DNA of 64,000 bases from Lewinellaceae bacterium (GTDB taxonomy: Bacteria > Bacteroidota > Bacteroidia > Chitinophagales > Saprospiraceae), in contig JADJYW010000016.1 of the NCBI GenBank assembly GCA_016719605.1, positions 1 through 64,000 on the forward strand. The letters run 5' to 3'. The position numbers and the translations under genes are program-made. The notes under the pieces are model-generated. The model saw only the letters and a program-made list of their open reading frames with translations, ran no database searches and had not been told where the DNA came from. The first letter of the stretch is position 1; every line of letters starts with the position of its first letter. This document shows, one piece after another, positions 9,494 through 18,533 of this stretch.

Positions 9494-10303
9494 ATGCCAC
9501 ACCGCGACCTCGAACAACTCACCCGCCACGCCAACAAAGCCGTGCTGGAAGTGGCCGCTTTCCTGCGCCAGGAATCTACCCGGGTACAACCCGGCCAAAT
9601 TGAAGAAAAACACCTCAACGGCCTCGTGTCTTATGTGGATCGGACCGCCGAGGAAATGCTGGTGGAGCGCCTCGGTAAACTCCTGCCCGAAGCATCGTTT
9701 ATCACCGAAGAGGAAACCGTGGAACAGCACCGAACCGCCGATCTGTGCTGGATTATTGACCCGCTCGACGGTACCACCAACTACCTGTACGGCCTGCCGC
9801 ACTATTCTATCAGCGTAGCCCTGCGCTCCGGCGGCGATCTGCTGTCGGGCATCGTACACCACGTCCCCAACAACGAACTTTTTTGCGCGTGGCGCAACGG
9901 CGGCGCCTGGTGCAACAACGAACCCATTCACGTCAGCCAACGCCAAACCATGCGCCAGGCTCTCGTGGCTACGGGTTTCCCATACCATAATTTCAGTCGC
10001 GTGGACGCCTGGTTTCGGGTGCTGCGCACACTGCTGGCCGAAGGCCGTGCCGTGCGCCGCTACGGTTCCGCCGCGCTCGACCTCGCGTACGTCGCTTGCG
10101 GCCGTTTCGATATTTTTTTTGAATATGGTCTGAGTTCCTGGGATGTTGCCGGCGGCGCACTGCTGGTACAGGAGGCCGGCGGACGCATCAGCGATTTCCG
10201 GGGCGGTAATGATTTTGTGAGTGGCGGCGAAATGCTGGCCTGCAATACAGCGGTGTTCGGCGACATGCTGGCCCTCGTGCAGGAGGCGTTTGAGCAGGAA
10301 TGA
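9494..10303 (+). CDS. suhB: Inositol monophosphatase family protein
   Basis: 269-residue Mg2+-dependent phosphatase of the IMPase/SuhB/CysQ superfamily, hydrolysing a phosphomonoester such as inositol-1-phosphate or 3'-phosphoadenosine compounds. Seen: metal site TEEET (~73-77), signature WIIDPLDGTTNYLYGLPHYS (~93-112), and C-terminal signature SWDVAGGALLVQEAGG (~220-235). All metal-binding acidic residues appear present and the length is normal. The ATG at 9494 follows the MITE by 32 nt. The specific substrate cannot be told from sequence, so the symbol is tentative. Confidence 0.88.
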   Translation: MPHRDLEQLTRHANKAVLEVAAFLRQESTRVQPGQIEEKHLNGLVSYVDRTAEEMLVERLGKLLPEASFITEEETVEQHRTADLCWIIDPLDGTTNYLYGLPHYSISVALRSGGDLLSGIVHHVPNNELFCAWRNGGAWCNNEPIHVSQRQTMRQALVATGFPYHNFSRVDAWFRVLRTLLAEGRAVRRYGSAALDLAYVACGRFDIFFEYGLSSWDVAGGALLVQEAGGRISDFRGGNDFVSGGEMLACNTAVFGDMLALVQEAFEQE

Positions 10304-10454
10304 GACACCGGTTTTGCAGCGAAGGGAAGTCTGTATCCACACCTGCCTGGTTTTTTTTGAGGTTTTGCAAACAAAATGAAACAAGGCGGGGTTTTCCGCC
10401 GAACATCACTCGAAGAAAATATGTCGCCCGACCGGGCTATCCAACCCATCCGCT

Positions 10455-10757
10455 ATGTCCACACGAAAAACAGCCGAAATCCGCCAGGTACTCTCTCCCG
10501 CCGATCTGGATCGCGTGGTGGAAATGGCCTGGGAAGACCGCACGCCATTTGATGCGATTGCGGTGCAATTCGGGCTGACCGAAGCCGAGGTGATCGCGCT
10601 GATGAAATCGGAAATGCACCTCAAAAACTGGAAAAAATGGCGGGCAAGGGTACAGGGCCGGGCCTCCAAACATGTTGCGCTGCGGAGCGATTCGGTGCGC
10701 CGGTTTCGGAGTAAAATGCAGCGGATCATTTCCGGGAACCGGATATCGAAGCGGTGA
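10455..10757 (+). CDS. TIGR03643 family small protein
   Basis: 100-residue conserved protein of unknown function. The pattern LSPADLDRVVEMAWEDRTPF followed by FGLTEAEVIALMKSEM, KNWKKWRARVQGR and a basic tail (RSDSVRRFRSKMQ) matches the TIGR03643 family. The central segment looks like a helix-turn-helix (DAIAVQFGLTEAEVIALMK), so nucleic-acid binding is possible but only inferred. It stands alone between suhB and the ABC ATPase gene. Confidence 0.8.
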   Translation: MSTRKTAEIRQVLSPADLDRVVEMAWEDRTPFDAIAVQFGLTEAEVIALMKSEMHLKNWKKWRARVQGRASKHVALRSDSVRRFRSKMQRIISGNRISKR

Positions 10758-10880
10758 AATTCAACAGCGTGGCCCAAGAGTCTGTTTCTGCGATGTTTCC
10801 TTAATTCTTTCCACGCGCCTTGAATTAAATTTTGTCATATTCGCCGCTGTTTCAAAACAGACAGCACCGCTACCTGCCAA

Positions 10881-10910
10881 CTCAAAATTCAAAACTCAAA
10901 ACTCAAAACC
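10881..10910 (+). repeat. Tandem CTCAAAA leader repeat in front of the ABC ATPase gene
   Basis: Four degenerate copies of the heptamer CTCAAAA/CTCAAAT directly before ACCGGCACATG. The same repeat sits immediately before the BatA-like gene at 21761. It belongs to a wider set of repetitive leaders in this window. Confidence 0.7.
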
Positions 10911-10915
10911 GGCAC

Positions 10916-11797
10916 ATGCAACTCACCATCCGCAACCTCACCAAAACGTACCCCAACGGCGTGAAAGCCCTGCAGGACGTTTCCCTCGACATCCCTACCG
11001 GCATGTACGGCCTGCTCGGCCCCAACGGTGCGGGCAAGAGCACGCTCATGCGTACCTTAGCCACGCTGCAAGAGGCCGATTCCGGCGCCGCCACGCTTGG
11101 CGATATGGATGTGCTGAAGGATAAAGACGCTGTGCGCCGGGTGCTGGGCTACCTGCCGCAGGAATTCGGGGTGTACGCCCGCATCAGCGCCCTGGAAATG
11201 CTCGACCATTTAGCCGTGCTCAAAGGTATACCTGCCGCCCGACGCAAGGAAGTGGTGGACGCGCTGCTCCAGCGCGTCAACTTGTGGGAACACCGGAAAA
11301 AATCGGTGTCGTCGTATTCCGGCGGTATGCGCCAGCGCTTCGGTATCGCGCAGGCCCTGCTTGGCGATCCGAAACTGATCATCGTGGACGAACCTACCGC
11401 CGGCCTCGACCCCGGCGAGCGCAACCGTTTCTACAACCTGCTATCCGAAATCGGCGAAAACGTGATCGTCATCCTCAGCACGCACATCGTGGAGGACGTG
11501 ACCGAATTGTGCTCCAACATGGCCATCATCAACAACGGCCGCGTGCTGTACGACGGAGCGCCCGACGCCGCGCTGAAACAACTGGAAGGAAAAGTGTGGG
11601 AAAAGGCCATAGCCAAATCCGAAATTGACGACTACCAACAGCGTTTTCAGGTTATTTCCAGCAAACTCGTGGCAGGCAAACCCATCATCCATATCCTCAG
11701 CGATACCGACCCGAGCGACGGCTTTCGCCGCGCGGAGGCAGATTTAGAGGATGTGTTTTTTGCGAAAATCAGTGCAGGAGAAGCGCTGGAGGGTTGA
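10916..11797 (+). CDS. ABC transporter ATP-binding protein (ABC-2/CcmA type)
   Basis: 293-residue ATPase subunit of an ABC exporter. Seen: Walker A GPNGAGKST (~37-45), Q-loop LPQEFGVY, signature YSGGMRQRFGIAQALLG, Walker B KLIIVDEPTAGLDP, H-loop STHIVEDV. The ~70-residue C-terminal extension is typical of CcmA-like subunits. ATG at 10916 is chosen because the domain begins there (MQLTIRNLTKTYPNG) and the frame upstream only translates the CTCAAAA repeat. No permease follows: the next gene is on the other strand. The membrane partner is therefore encoded elsewhere or was lost, and the cargo is unknown. Confidence 0.9.
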   Translation: MQLTIRNLTKTYPNGVKALQDVSLDIPTGMYGLLGPNGAGKSTLMRTLATLQEADSGAATLGDMDVLKDKDAVRRVLGYLPQEFGVYARISALEMLDHLAVLKGIPAARRKEVVDALLQRVNLWEHRKKSVSSYSGGMRQRFGIAQALLGDPKLIIVDEPTAGLDPGERNRFYNLLSEIGENVIVILSTHIVEDVTELCSNMAIINNGRVLYDGAPDAALKQLEGKVWEKAIAKSEIDDYQQRFQVISSKLVAGKPIIHILSDTDPSDGFRRAEADLEDVFFAKISAGEALEG

Positions 11798-11863
11798 GGC
11801 GGTGCGGTTCCGGCAGGGTGTGAAAATTGCAATTGCCGGTGGTGCCCACATCAATCAGCCAAT

Positions 11864-12682
11864 CTACCGGTTGTACGACGGACATCGGATTTCCCCAAAG
11901 TAGTACTGTAAACCTACTCCCAGGAAGAGGTATGTATCGTTGTTTTTACCGTTGCCGCGTTGGCGGCCAGGCTCGCCCAGACGGGGTTCGCCGGAGCGGT
12001 CGGCAAGCGCGGCGGCTATGTCGCCGCGCAGGGAACGGATGTCGCGCCAGTCCGCATAAACGCCACTTACATCATCGAGATAGTCGGTAAACACCTTGCG
12101 TCCGCTCAGTTCGACGGTCATACTCCAGCGATAGGAAAAATCCAGTTTGATGCCGAATCCGTATGCAAGGGCGCCTTGTGTGGTGGTGTATTCATCTCCC
12201 CGGAACTGGCCTTCGGTGCCTTGTGCGGCCAGGTCGTACCATTTGCCGTCGAGTTCGGCTTCGGGGTTGTAAAAAAAGACAGCCGGGCCGGCGAATACAT
12301 AAGGCGTGAAATAATAGTCGCGGTGGCCGTGCATGTAGGGCATAAAATTGAACTCCAGCAACATGGCGCCATCCACGATGGTGCTGCGGAAAGAGAGGTT
12401 GCGCTGCCGCTCGTATTCGTTTTTGGAATCGGCATCCGTGGCGCTGATCTTGCCATAACGTGCCCCGAAACGCAGCGCCATCCGGTCATTGAAATTGTAT
12501 CGGGTCAGAATACCCGCTGCAGGATGCACCCGATTGAGGCGATAATTCGTGTTCAGGTCGCCAAAATAATTGGAGGCGCCCAGCCAGCCGCCGAGTTCCC
12601 AGCCCTTCATTTGAGCGAACGCGGTGCTTGACGGTATCAGGAAAAGGCTGCTTAGCAGTACGCAAAGTCGGATACGATTCAT
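11864..12682 (-). CDS. Outer-membrane beta-barrel protein (DUF6089-like)
   Basis: 272 residues with signal peptide (LCVLLSSLFLIPSSTAFAQ). Alternating aromatic/polar strands (WELGGWLGASNYFGDLN, RMALRFGARYGKIS, YYFTPYVFAGPAVFFYNPEA) and a C-terminal strand FLGVGLQYYFGEIRCPSYNR match DUF6089-type barrels of Bacteroidota that end in a GExRCP-like tail. Role unknown; probably an integral outer-membrane protein. The ATG at 12682 is preferred over upstream starts because it directly opens the signal peptide; TACCTTCG at 12777-12770 is the likely promoter box. Single gene, convergent with the ABC ATPase gene. Confidence 0.8.
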   Translation of the reverse strand: MNRIRLCVLLSSLFLIPSSTAFAQMKGWELGGWLGASNYFGDLNTNYRLNRVHPAAGILTRYNFNDRMALRFGARYGKISATDADSKNEYERQRNLSFRSTIVDGAMLLEFNFMPYMHGHRDYYFTPYVFAGPAVFFYNPEAELDGKWYDLAAQGTEGQFRGDEYTTTQGALAYGFGIKLDFSYRWSMTVELSGRKVFTDYLDDVSGVYADWRDIRSLRGDIAAALADRSGEPRLGEPGRQRGNGKNNDTYLFLGVGLQYYFGEIRCPSYNR

Positions 12683-12769
12683 ATTGTCGGTAGTTGGTCG
12701 TCGCGTTTGGTTTGGAGAAAACCCGGGACGCGACGGATCATAGACTTGATTTTTACAAAAAAAAGTGCG

Positions 12770-12777
12770 CGAAGGTA
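12770..12777 (-). promoter_or_regulatory. Promoter box (TACCTTCG) for the barrel protein
   Basis: TACCTTCG on the minus strand, 88 nt upstream of the ATG at 12682; identical to the box before rpsA. Confidence 0.4.
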
Positions 12778-12878
12778 GGCAGGATTTGGCCACACCGCGC
12801 AAGCAGGCCGGATTTTAGGGCAGGAAACGCCTGTCCGAAAGGATGTGGTATGCCGGTATCCGGGTTTCTAAGTTTTTG

Positions 12879-13331
12879 TCATTCCCGGGCACGCGAGTCC
12901 ATCCAGATCGTGACCGGCCCGTCGTTCACGAGTGCTACTTGCATATCGGCGCCAAAAGAGCCTGTGTACACCGGCAGGCCCGATTCCCGTTCGAGCATTT
13001 CCACAAAGGCCTCGTACAGCGGAATAGCCGTTTCCGGCCGCGCAGCCCGGATAAACGACGGGCGGTTGCCCTTTTTTGTACCGGCATAAAGGGTAAACTG
13101 GCTGATGACCAACACCTCTCCGCCGATGTCCTGCACCGAGCGATTCATCAGACCCGCCTCGTCGGAGAAGATGCGCAGGGCCGCAATTTTTTTGCACAAC
13201 CACGCGACGTCTTCCGGCCCGTCGTCGTGCTCGATACCGAGCAGAATGAGCAGGCCCCGGCCAATGCGGGACTTTTCTAAATTATCTATGGTGACCGAAG
13301 CAGCAGATACTCGTTGGACGACGACGCGCAT
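12879..13331 (-). CDS. dtd: D-aminoacyl-tRNA deacylase
   Basis: 150-residue cytosolic proofreading enzyme that hydrolyses D-aminoacyl-tRNA (and glycyl-tRNA-Ala). Seen: start MRVVVQRVSAASVTI, catalytic-site motif SQFTLYAGTKKGNRPSF (~78-94) and cross-subunit motif NDGPVTIWMDS near the C-terminus. Full normal length. The ATG at 13331 matches the family start exactly; the open frame upstream only translates the repeat leader at 13329-13385. Confidence 0.95.
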   Translation of the reverse strand: MRVVVQRVSAASVTIDNLEKSRIGRGLLILLGIEHDDGPEDVAWLCKKIAALRIFSDEAGLMNRSVQDIGGEVLVISQFTLYAGTKKGNRPSFIRAARPETAIPLYEAFVEMLERESGLPVYTGSFGADMQVALVNDGPVTIWMDSRARE

Positions 13332-13385
13332 GACTCTGGTTAACTGGTTTCTGGTTGGAGGGTTTCTGGTTGGCTGGAAGGGGGA
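13329..13385 (-). repeat. AACCTTCC/CCAGAAACC leader repeat of dtd
   Basis: On the coding strand, repeated CCAACCAGAAACC units run up to the dtd ATG. The same unit precedes tig (60031-60138) and clpX (62330-62444), in the same pyrimidine-rich orientation toward the start codon. Confidence 0.65.
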
Positions 13386-13446
13386 CAAATGACGGCATTT
13401 TTTGCCTTTTGCCTTTTGTTTTTGATATTTTTCAGAAATTGCCGCA

Positions 13447-15801
13447 ATGAAGACCTGCCGATTTTTCCTGCTCCTTGCGCTTGGCTTTTTTGCCGGCCAT
13501 GCTACTGCCCAGCAGTTCCGGGGCGTTGTTCACGACACCGACACCGGCAAACCGCTCGCCGGGGTCAGCATCAGCCTGGGTACTACGCCCGACATAGATG
13601 CACTGGCCATAACGACCGATGCCAACGGCCTTTTTTTTACCGATGCGCTGCCGCCGGGCCTCTACCTGTGTTTTTTTTCTCTCGAAGGTTATGAGCCGAT
13701 CCTGATTCCCGAGGTGCGCCTTGCTTCCGGGAAGGAAACCGTGCTGGACGTGGCTCTGCGCCCCTCGCCCACGGCGTTGCCTGACATCACCGTCAAGGCC
13801 GCCGCGCCCGACCGCCGCGCCTTGCAGCCGCTCGGCGAGTTGCCGCTTACCCGCGAACAGACCCAGCGTTTTCCGGCCACTTTTTTCGATCCGGCCCGAC
13901 TGGCGCTGGCTTATCCCGGCGTGGCCAATACCGACGACCAGGGCAACGGCCTCTCCATCCGCGGCAACGGCCCGACCGGCGTGCGCTGGCGCCTCGAAGG
14001 CGTGGACGTGGTAAACCCCAACCACTTGCCCAATGCCGGTACGTTTGGCGACCGGCCCACCACCTCCAGCGGCGGGGTGCTGCTGTTCTCCGCCCAACTG
14101 CTCGACAACTCGTCGCTGCTGCTCGGCGCCCTCCCGGCCGGCTACGGCGACGCGCTCGGCGGGGTCATGGATATGTCGTGGCGACGAGGCAACGCCGAGC
14201 GCCACGAGTTCACCGTCCAAGCCGGCCTCATCGGTTTGGACCTGGCTGCCGAAGGGCCGTTGAGCAAAAAAAACAAACATGCCTATCTGGTCAACTACCG
14301 CTACTCCACCGTGGGCCTGCTCGGCCAAATGGGCGTTTCCTTCGGCGGTGAGCAAATCACGTTTCAGGATTTGTCCTTCAAAATGGATTTTTCCGGAAAA
14401 AACGGCGGCCAATGGGCCGTGTTCGGCGTCGGCGGCTACAGCCGAAATACGTTCACGCCGCCGACAGACAGTGCCGACATACAGCAGTACAAGGATTTGT
14501 TCCGGATTGATTTCAAATCGGGAACGGGTATCCTCGGCATTTCCCACTGGAAACCCGTCGGGCGGAATACGCACCTGAAAACGACGGTCGTGACGTCCGT
14601 GCAGGGGAACACCCGCGATGCGCAAGGCGCGGGCATAACAGACAGGGATACCGGATTTGAACTGCGGACGGGACTTTCCAGCATCATTTCCCACCGGATC
14701 AATAGCGCAAACCGGCTCCAGGCAGGTGTGCTGGGCCAGTTTGTGGCGCATGAAGTGGACGCCCGGCGCAGTTTTTCCACCGTGTACTACGGCTATTCCC
14801 GAAACGCCGTGCTGCAACCCTGGGCCGCCTGGCTCTGGAGCGGCAAGGACGACCGCACGAACGTCAAATTCGGGTTGCACAGTCTCATCCTGTCGGCCGC
14901 AGGCGACAGCGCCACGCTGACCGATGCCACCCTGGAGCCGCGCCTGACCATCGCCCACCGCCTGGCCCGCCGGCACCGCCTGGCTTTTTCGGCCGGCCTG
15001 AACAGCCAGACCCATCCCTTGTGGTTGTATGCCCTCGAAGCCGGCAACCATACCGAAAACAGCCAACACTTCCAGGGAAATGCACTGGCGCGGGCGTTCC
15101 AAACCTCCTTGCGGTACACCTGGAACCCGGGTGATCTGTGGGCCGTCAAATCGGAGATTTTTTACCAATGGCAGTACAAAATACCCGTATCGGCGGAAAC
15201 GCAGGATGCCTTTTCTCTCGTGAACATCAGCGAAGTGCAAACCTTTGGCGCCTTGGCGGCTACCGGCATCGCCGAAAACAAGGGTATCGAACTTTCCGCC
15301 GAGCGCTACCTCGCGAGCGGGTGGTTTTTGTTGGCCAACACGACCCTGTTCGATGCCCGATACCAGGGCAGCGACGCGGTGTGGCGTGCCGGCCGCTGGA
15401 ACCTCCGCCACATCGCCAACCTCACGGCGGGCAAAGAATGGCAGCGCGACGCGTGGCCCGAGCGCATGCGTGCTTTCGGTGTGAACGGCCGCATCACCTG
15501 GGCCGGCAGCCAACGCGCGGCGCCTGTGGACGAGGCCGCTTCGGCCGCTGCCCAAACGACGATTTATGACTTCTCCGACGGCTATTCCGAGCAGCAGCCC
15601 GGTTTTGTGCGTCTCGACGTGCGGTTCTACTGGCGGCGCAACATCGGCATACGCCGCAACAGCCTGTTCGCTATGGATTTCCAGAATGTTTCCATCCGGA
15701 AAAACACCGCGTACCGGTACTACGACCCGTACACGGGTAGGGTAGCGGTGAAAGAGCAACTGGGGTTGGTGCCGAATTTGAGTTGGCGGATAGAATGGTA
15801 A
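13447..15801 (+). CDS. TonB-dependent receptor with carboxypeptidase-like regulatory domain
   Basis: 784-residue outer-membrane gated channel that takes up an unknown ligand using TonB/ExbBD energy. Seen: signal peptide (FFLLLALGFFAGHATAQ), a beta-sandwich CarboxypepD_reg-like domain (FRGVVHDTDTGKPLAGVSIS ... GYEPILIPEVRLASG, ~22-108), a plug domain with LSIRGNGPTGVRWRLEGVDV (~173-192), and a long series of barrel strands to the C-terminus (LGLVPNLSWRIEW). No SusD partner follows, so it is not a classical SusCD pair. An ATG directly before the signal peptide fixes the start. Ends at a strong bidirectional terminator. Confidence 0.9.
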   Translation: MKTCRFFLLLALGFFAGHATAQQFRGVVHDTDTGKPLAGVSISLGTTPDIDALAITTDANGLFFTDALPPGLYLCFFSLEGYEPILIPEVRLASGKETVLDVALRPSPTALPDITVKAAAPDRRALQPLGELPLTREQTQRFPATFFDPARLALAYPGVANTDDQGNGLSIRGNGPTGVRWRLEGVDVVNPNHLPNAGTFGDRPTTSSGGVLLFSAQLLDNSSLLLGALPAGYGDALGGVMDMSWRRGNAERHEFTVQAGLIGLDLAAEGPLSKKNKHAYLVNYRYSTVGLLGQMGVSFGGEQITFQDLSFKMDFSGKNGGQWAVFGVGGYSRNTFTPPTDSADIQQYKDLFRIDFKSGTGILGISHWKPVGRNTHLKTTVVTSVQGNTRDAQGAGITDRDTGFELRTGLSSIISHRINSANRLQAGVLGQFVAHEVDARRSFSTVYYGYSRNAVLQPWAAWLWSGKDDRTNVKFGLHSLILSAAGDSATLTDATLEPRLTIAHRLARRHRLAFSAGLNSQTHPLWLYALEAGNHTENSQHFQGNALARAFQTSLRYTWNPGDLWAVKSEIFYQWQYKIPVSAETQDAFSLVNISEVQTFGALAATGIAENKGIELSAERYLASGWFLLANTTLFDARYQGSDAVWRAGRWNLRHIANLTAGKEWQRDAWPERMRAFGVNGRITWAGSQRAAPVDEAASAAAQTTIYDFSDGYSEQQPGFVRLDVRFYWRRNIGIRRNSLFAMDFQNVSIRKNTAYRYYDPYTGRVAVKEQLGLVPNLSWRIEW

Positions 15802-15812
15802 AGCCAAAAGGT

Positions 15813-15841
15813 AAGGGGCAAAATCACAAGTTTTGCCCCTT
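15813..15841. terminator. Bidirectional terminator between convergent genes
   Basis: Perfect inverted repeat AAGGGGCAAAA / TTTTGCCCCTT with a 7-nt loop, placed between the stop codons at 15801 (+) and 15854 (-). Confidence 0.85.
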
Positions 15842-15853
15842 GCTACTCGCTTT

Positions 15854-18166
15854 TTACCACACTACCCGCATCCGGAAACCCAGCGTGCCAAACCCGCTCG
15901 CCTCGAAGTGCTCGATCCGGATGGTGTGTGTGCCGCCGAGTTCGACTTCGATCTCGTCCACGGCGGGTTCGTGTATGTCCCAGTGATCTATGACGCGTTT
16001 GCCGTCTATGTACAGGCGGGCCCCGTCGTCGGAGGTCAGTTCGATGGCGTATCGCCCCGGCGCGATGTCGAAGGTAGTGGTGGAAATGGTGGCGAAATTG
16101 TCGGCCTGCACGCCCTCGGCAGGGCTGCCCCACCAGGCGAAATAGAGGTCGCGCACCGTTTTTTCTGCAACAGGTTTTTGGCCGCCGGGTTCCTCGCCAA
16201 GGGATAGCGGCGTCTGCGCCCACGCCTGGACGGTTTTGGCGAGTTCATTCGTCAGGTTGAAAAATTGTACCGTCCAGTTCAGGCTTTTTTCAAACCGCTG
16301 AAATGCGAAACGGTAGGGCTGTCCGGCGGGTACCGTGCGGCCAAACCCGTCGGTGAAATCCTGCTTGCCGATGTATTCAAATTCGACCCGGATATCGTCC
16401 ACATCGGGTGTGCAGCGCATCAGCACCAGGCCGGGCATGGCGCCGGACGACTGGTCGTACGGAACCACGCCGTGCTGCCGAACGATCCGCCACTGTCCGG
16501 GCGGACCGTGCAACTGCAGCGAATAGTAAATTTCGCCGTTGGCCGCGTCGGCAATGTTGGTCAGGAATGCCTGCGGGCGCCGAAAATCGAACGGCCCCCA
16601 TTCGTCCACAAGGATATTCTCCCGTCCGACAGGCTGATTGGACGCAAGTTGGGTGTTCACACCGTCCGGCAGACTGTCGGGTTCGGCGAGTTCGCTGAAC
16701 GGGATAGCCAGCGGGGCAAACGGATTGGGCGGCTGCCGGTCGGGGTAGCTGCTGTTGAGTTTGCGGGCCGGGGCAAGTTCGGGGTGTGCCCACACGCGCT
16801 CAATCTGGGGCATGGAGCCGTAGAGATCGTTCCGCAGAAACTTCAGGCTGTCGTTGGGTCGGGGTGTTTCGAGCAGGGTCTGGTAGCCGCTGAACAGGTT
16901 TTCGCCGTTCACGGCGATGTTCCGGGAGGCCGCCAGTTTGAGCGGGTTTTTTACCCGCAGGAACACGTTGCGGTCTATGAGCGCGTCGCGGCTGCGGGTG
17001 TCGCGTTTTTGGGCGTAGCCCCAGTCGGCGGGCTGCTCGGCGCGTGCCCAGAGGTGGACGCCGATGCTGTCGCTCTCCAGATAATTCTGACGGATGGTGT
17101 TGTCCTGACCGTGCTCGATGGCGATACCGGTCCGGCAGTTGGCGATATAATTTCCCATAAAAACCGACTCGTAGCTGTAGCCGCCCCAGATGCCGTAGGT
17201 GCATTCGCGTATCAGGTTGCCCTGTATGCGGTTGCGGCTGAAGGTAACCTCCACCCCGTTGGTGGGCGCATAGCTGAAATCGTTTCCGAAGATGATGTTG
17301 TCGTTGCAGCCGCCGGCGCCGGTGTCCATGGTCGTTTTGCCGGCCCAGAGGAAAAACCCGTCGCCGGAGTGCGTGGCGGAGTTGAAGGCGAAGATATTTT
17401 CGTTGCTCTGTTCGTAGCAGAGCAGGGCGGCGGAGTCCTGCCCGCGCTGGTAAAATCCGTGGGAATAGCCGCGCACGTTCCAGTCGAGACGGTTGTGCAT
17501 TACGCGGTTTCGGCTGCTGCGGTACAGCCCGATCCCGAGGCCGGAATTGAACTGAAAGGTGTTGTTGTAAAAAAGACCGTCGTTGCTGCGGGTCATCAAC
17601 AGAGCATTTTGATTACCGGTGATGCGGCAGTCGCGTACGGTGGCGCCGGAGCAGCTGTCGAGGTAGATGCCCGCACCGTAGCGCAGCCATTCGTTGCGGT
17701 CGTTTTGGTGGTAACTCAGCCAGTCTGAAAAATCTTCCCGCTCGCGGATGGAGCGCAGGCGCGGACGGTAGTTGTAGGAAAAATCGCAGTTTTCCAGTGT
17801 CAGTTCGGCTGTGCCGTAGGCCAGCAAGCCAATTTTGAACCCGTGTACCCGCGCATTTTGGATGGTGATATTTTGCCCCTGCACCAGAATAGCCAGGCCG
17901 GTGAACAGATCGGGTCGGGTGGGATCGGCGGTACTGTGCAGCGCAGCATTCTGAAAATCTACCACAAGGTTGTTGCCTACAATGACGATCAGCCCCGCAT
18001 ACCCCGCCCCCGTTTGTATTTCCGTCGGCGCTTCGAGGCGGACGGCGCCGGGCTTGATGCGGCACGACCGGGTGATTTTCAGACCGGGCTTGAGTTCGAC
18101 TTCGGGTGTCTGGGCGTGCAGACCGGCGGCCAGCAGGAGGAGGAAAAGGAGAACGATTTTTTTCAT
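15854..18166 (-). CDS. Secreted right-handed beta-helix protein with C-terminal PA14 domain
   Basis: 770 residues. Signal peptide MKKIVLLFLLLLAAGLHA. Residues ~40-430 contain parallel beta-helix (NosD/PbH1) coils with recurring NxF/NxI turns, e.g. ITIQNARVHGFKIGLLAYG, NDGLFYNNTFQFNSGLGIG and NVRGYSHGFY, a fold used by polysaccharide lyases and carbohydrate-binding proteins. Residues ~680-770 form a PA14 carbohydrate-binding-type domain (LTSDDGARLYIDGKRVIDHW, then a GTHTIRIEHFEASG strand). No catalytic residues of a lyase family can be named. The start at 18166 is chosen over 18181 because it opens the signal peptide. Probably acts on or binds a polysaccharide outside the cell; this is inference. 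Confidence 0.82.
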   Translation of the reverse strand: MKKIVLLFLLLLAAGLHAQTPEVELKPGLKITRSCRIKPGAVRLEAPTEIQTGAGYAGLIVIVGNNLVVDFQNAALHSTADPTRPDLFTGLAILVQGQNITIQNARVHGFKIGLLAYGTAELTLENCDFSYNYRPRLRSIREREDFSDWLSYHQNDRNEWLRYGAGIYLDSCSGATVRDCRITGNQNALLMTRSNDGLFYNNTFQFNSGLGIGLYRSSRNRVMHNRLDWNVRGYSHGFYQRGQDSAALLCYEQSNENIFAFNSATHSGDGFFLWAGKTTMDTGAGGCNDNIIFGNDFSYAPTNGVEVTFSRNRIQGNLIRECTYGIWGGYSYESVFMGNYIANCRTGIAIEHGQDNTIRQNYLESDSIGVHLWARAEQPADWGYAQKRDTRSRDALIDRNVFLRVKNPLKLAASRNIAVNGENLFSGYQTLLETPRPNDSLKFLRNDLYGSMPQIERVWAHPELAPARKLNSSYPDRQPPNPFAPLAIPFSELAEPDSLPDGVNTQLASNQPVGRENILVDEWGPFDFRRPQAFLTNIADAANGEIYYSLQLHGPPGQWRIVRQHGVVPYDQSSGAMPGLVLMRCTPDVDDIRVEFEYIGKQDFTDGFGRTVPAGQPYRFAFQRFEKSLNWTVQFFNLTNELAKTVQAWAQTPLSLGEEPGGQKPVAEKTVRDLYFAWWGSPAEGVQADNFATISTTTFDIAPGRYAIELTSDDGARLYIDGKRVIDHWDIHEPAVDEIEVELGGTHTIRIEHFEASGFGTLGFRMRVVW

Positions 18167-18181
18167 GGTGCGAAGATACAA

Positions 18182-18440
18182 CGCGCAGGTTTTGGCCCGG
18201 CCACGAGGAGTGGGTTAGGGGGGCTGCAGCATTGCTGCCGGACGGGATACCGAGGGGCTTTTTCAAAATCTGAAAATTAAGAGCGCGTCGTAAGTTTTTT
18301 CACCGCAGAGGCGCAGTTTGAAACTGAGGGTGGGAGCGTGCACAACCGTTTGCCCGTTCGTGGAACTCCGCGTCGCAGCGACGCAAAAACGTCTACGATA
18401 CACACTCAAAAATTTGATAAACAACTCATTATGATTTTTA
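18182..18440. other. Gene-free spacer with one solitary ACCGCAGAGxCGCAG repeat
   Basis: No credible gene. At 18300-18320 it holds a partial copy (CACCGCAGAGGCGCAG) of the repeat clustered at 22766-23046. The right part becomes AT-rich and leads into the blaI promoter palindromes. Confidence 0.5.
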
Positions 18441-18477
18441 AACGTATTTTTACGTTATTAAACTAAAAAATTAGTTT
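18441..18477 (+). promoter_or_regulatory. Two adjacent palindromes upstream of blaI, probable BlaI operators
   Basis: AACGTA-tttt-TACGTT (18441-18456) and AAACTAA-aaaa-TTAGTTT (18460-18477), centres 20 bp (two helical turns) apart. They lie just upstream of the -7 box at 18498. BlaI/MecI repressors bind dyads at their own promoter, so these are good candidates for autoregulatory operators; binding is inferred. Confidence 0.55.
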
Positions 18478-18497
18478 CTTGGCTAAAAAATGCGTTT

Positions 18498-18505
18498 TAC
18501 CTTTG
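18498..18505 (+). promoter_or_regulatory. TAnnTTTG promoter box of the blaI operon (TACCTTTG)
   Basis: Exact TACCTTTG, 28 nt before the blaI ATG, with a TTG about 17 bp further upstream (near 18479) as the possible -33 element. Confidence 0.6.
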
Positions 18506-18533
18506 TCGCCTACCAAAACACAAACCTGTTTTT

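Noticed and set aside
13432..15807. 791-codon minus-strand frame opposite the TonB-dependent receptor
   Set aside because: Shadow frame; the plus strand has signal peptide, plug and barrel strands.
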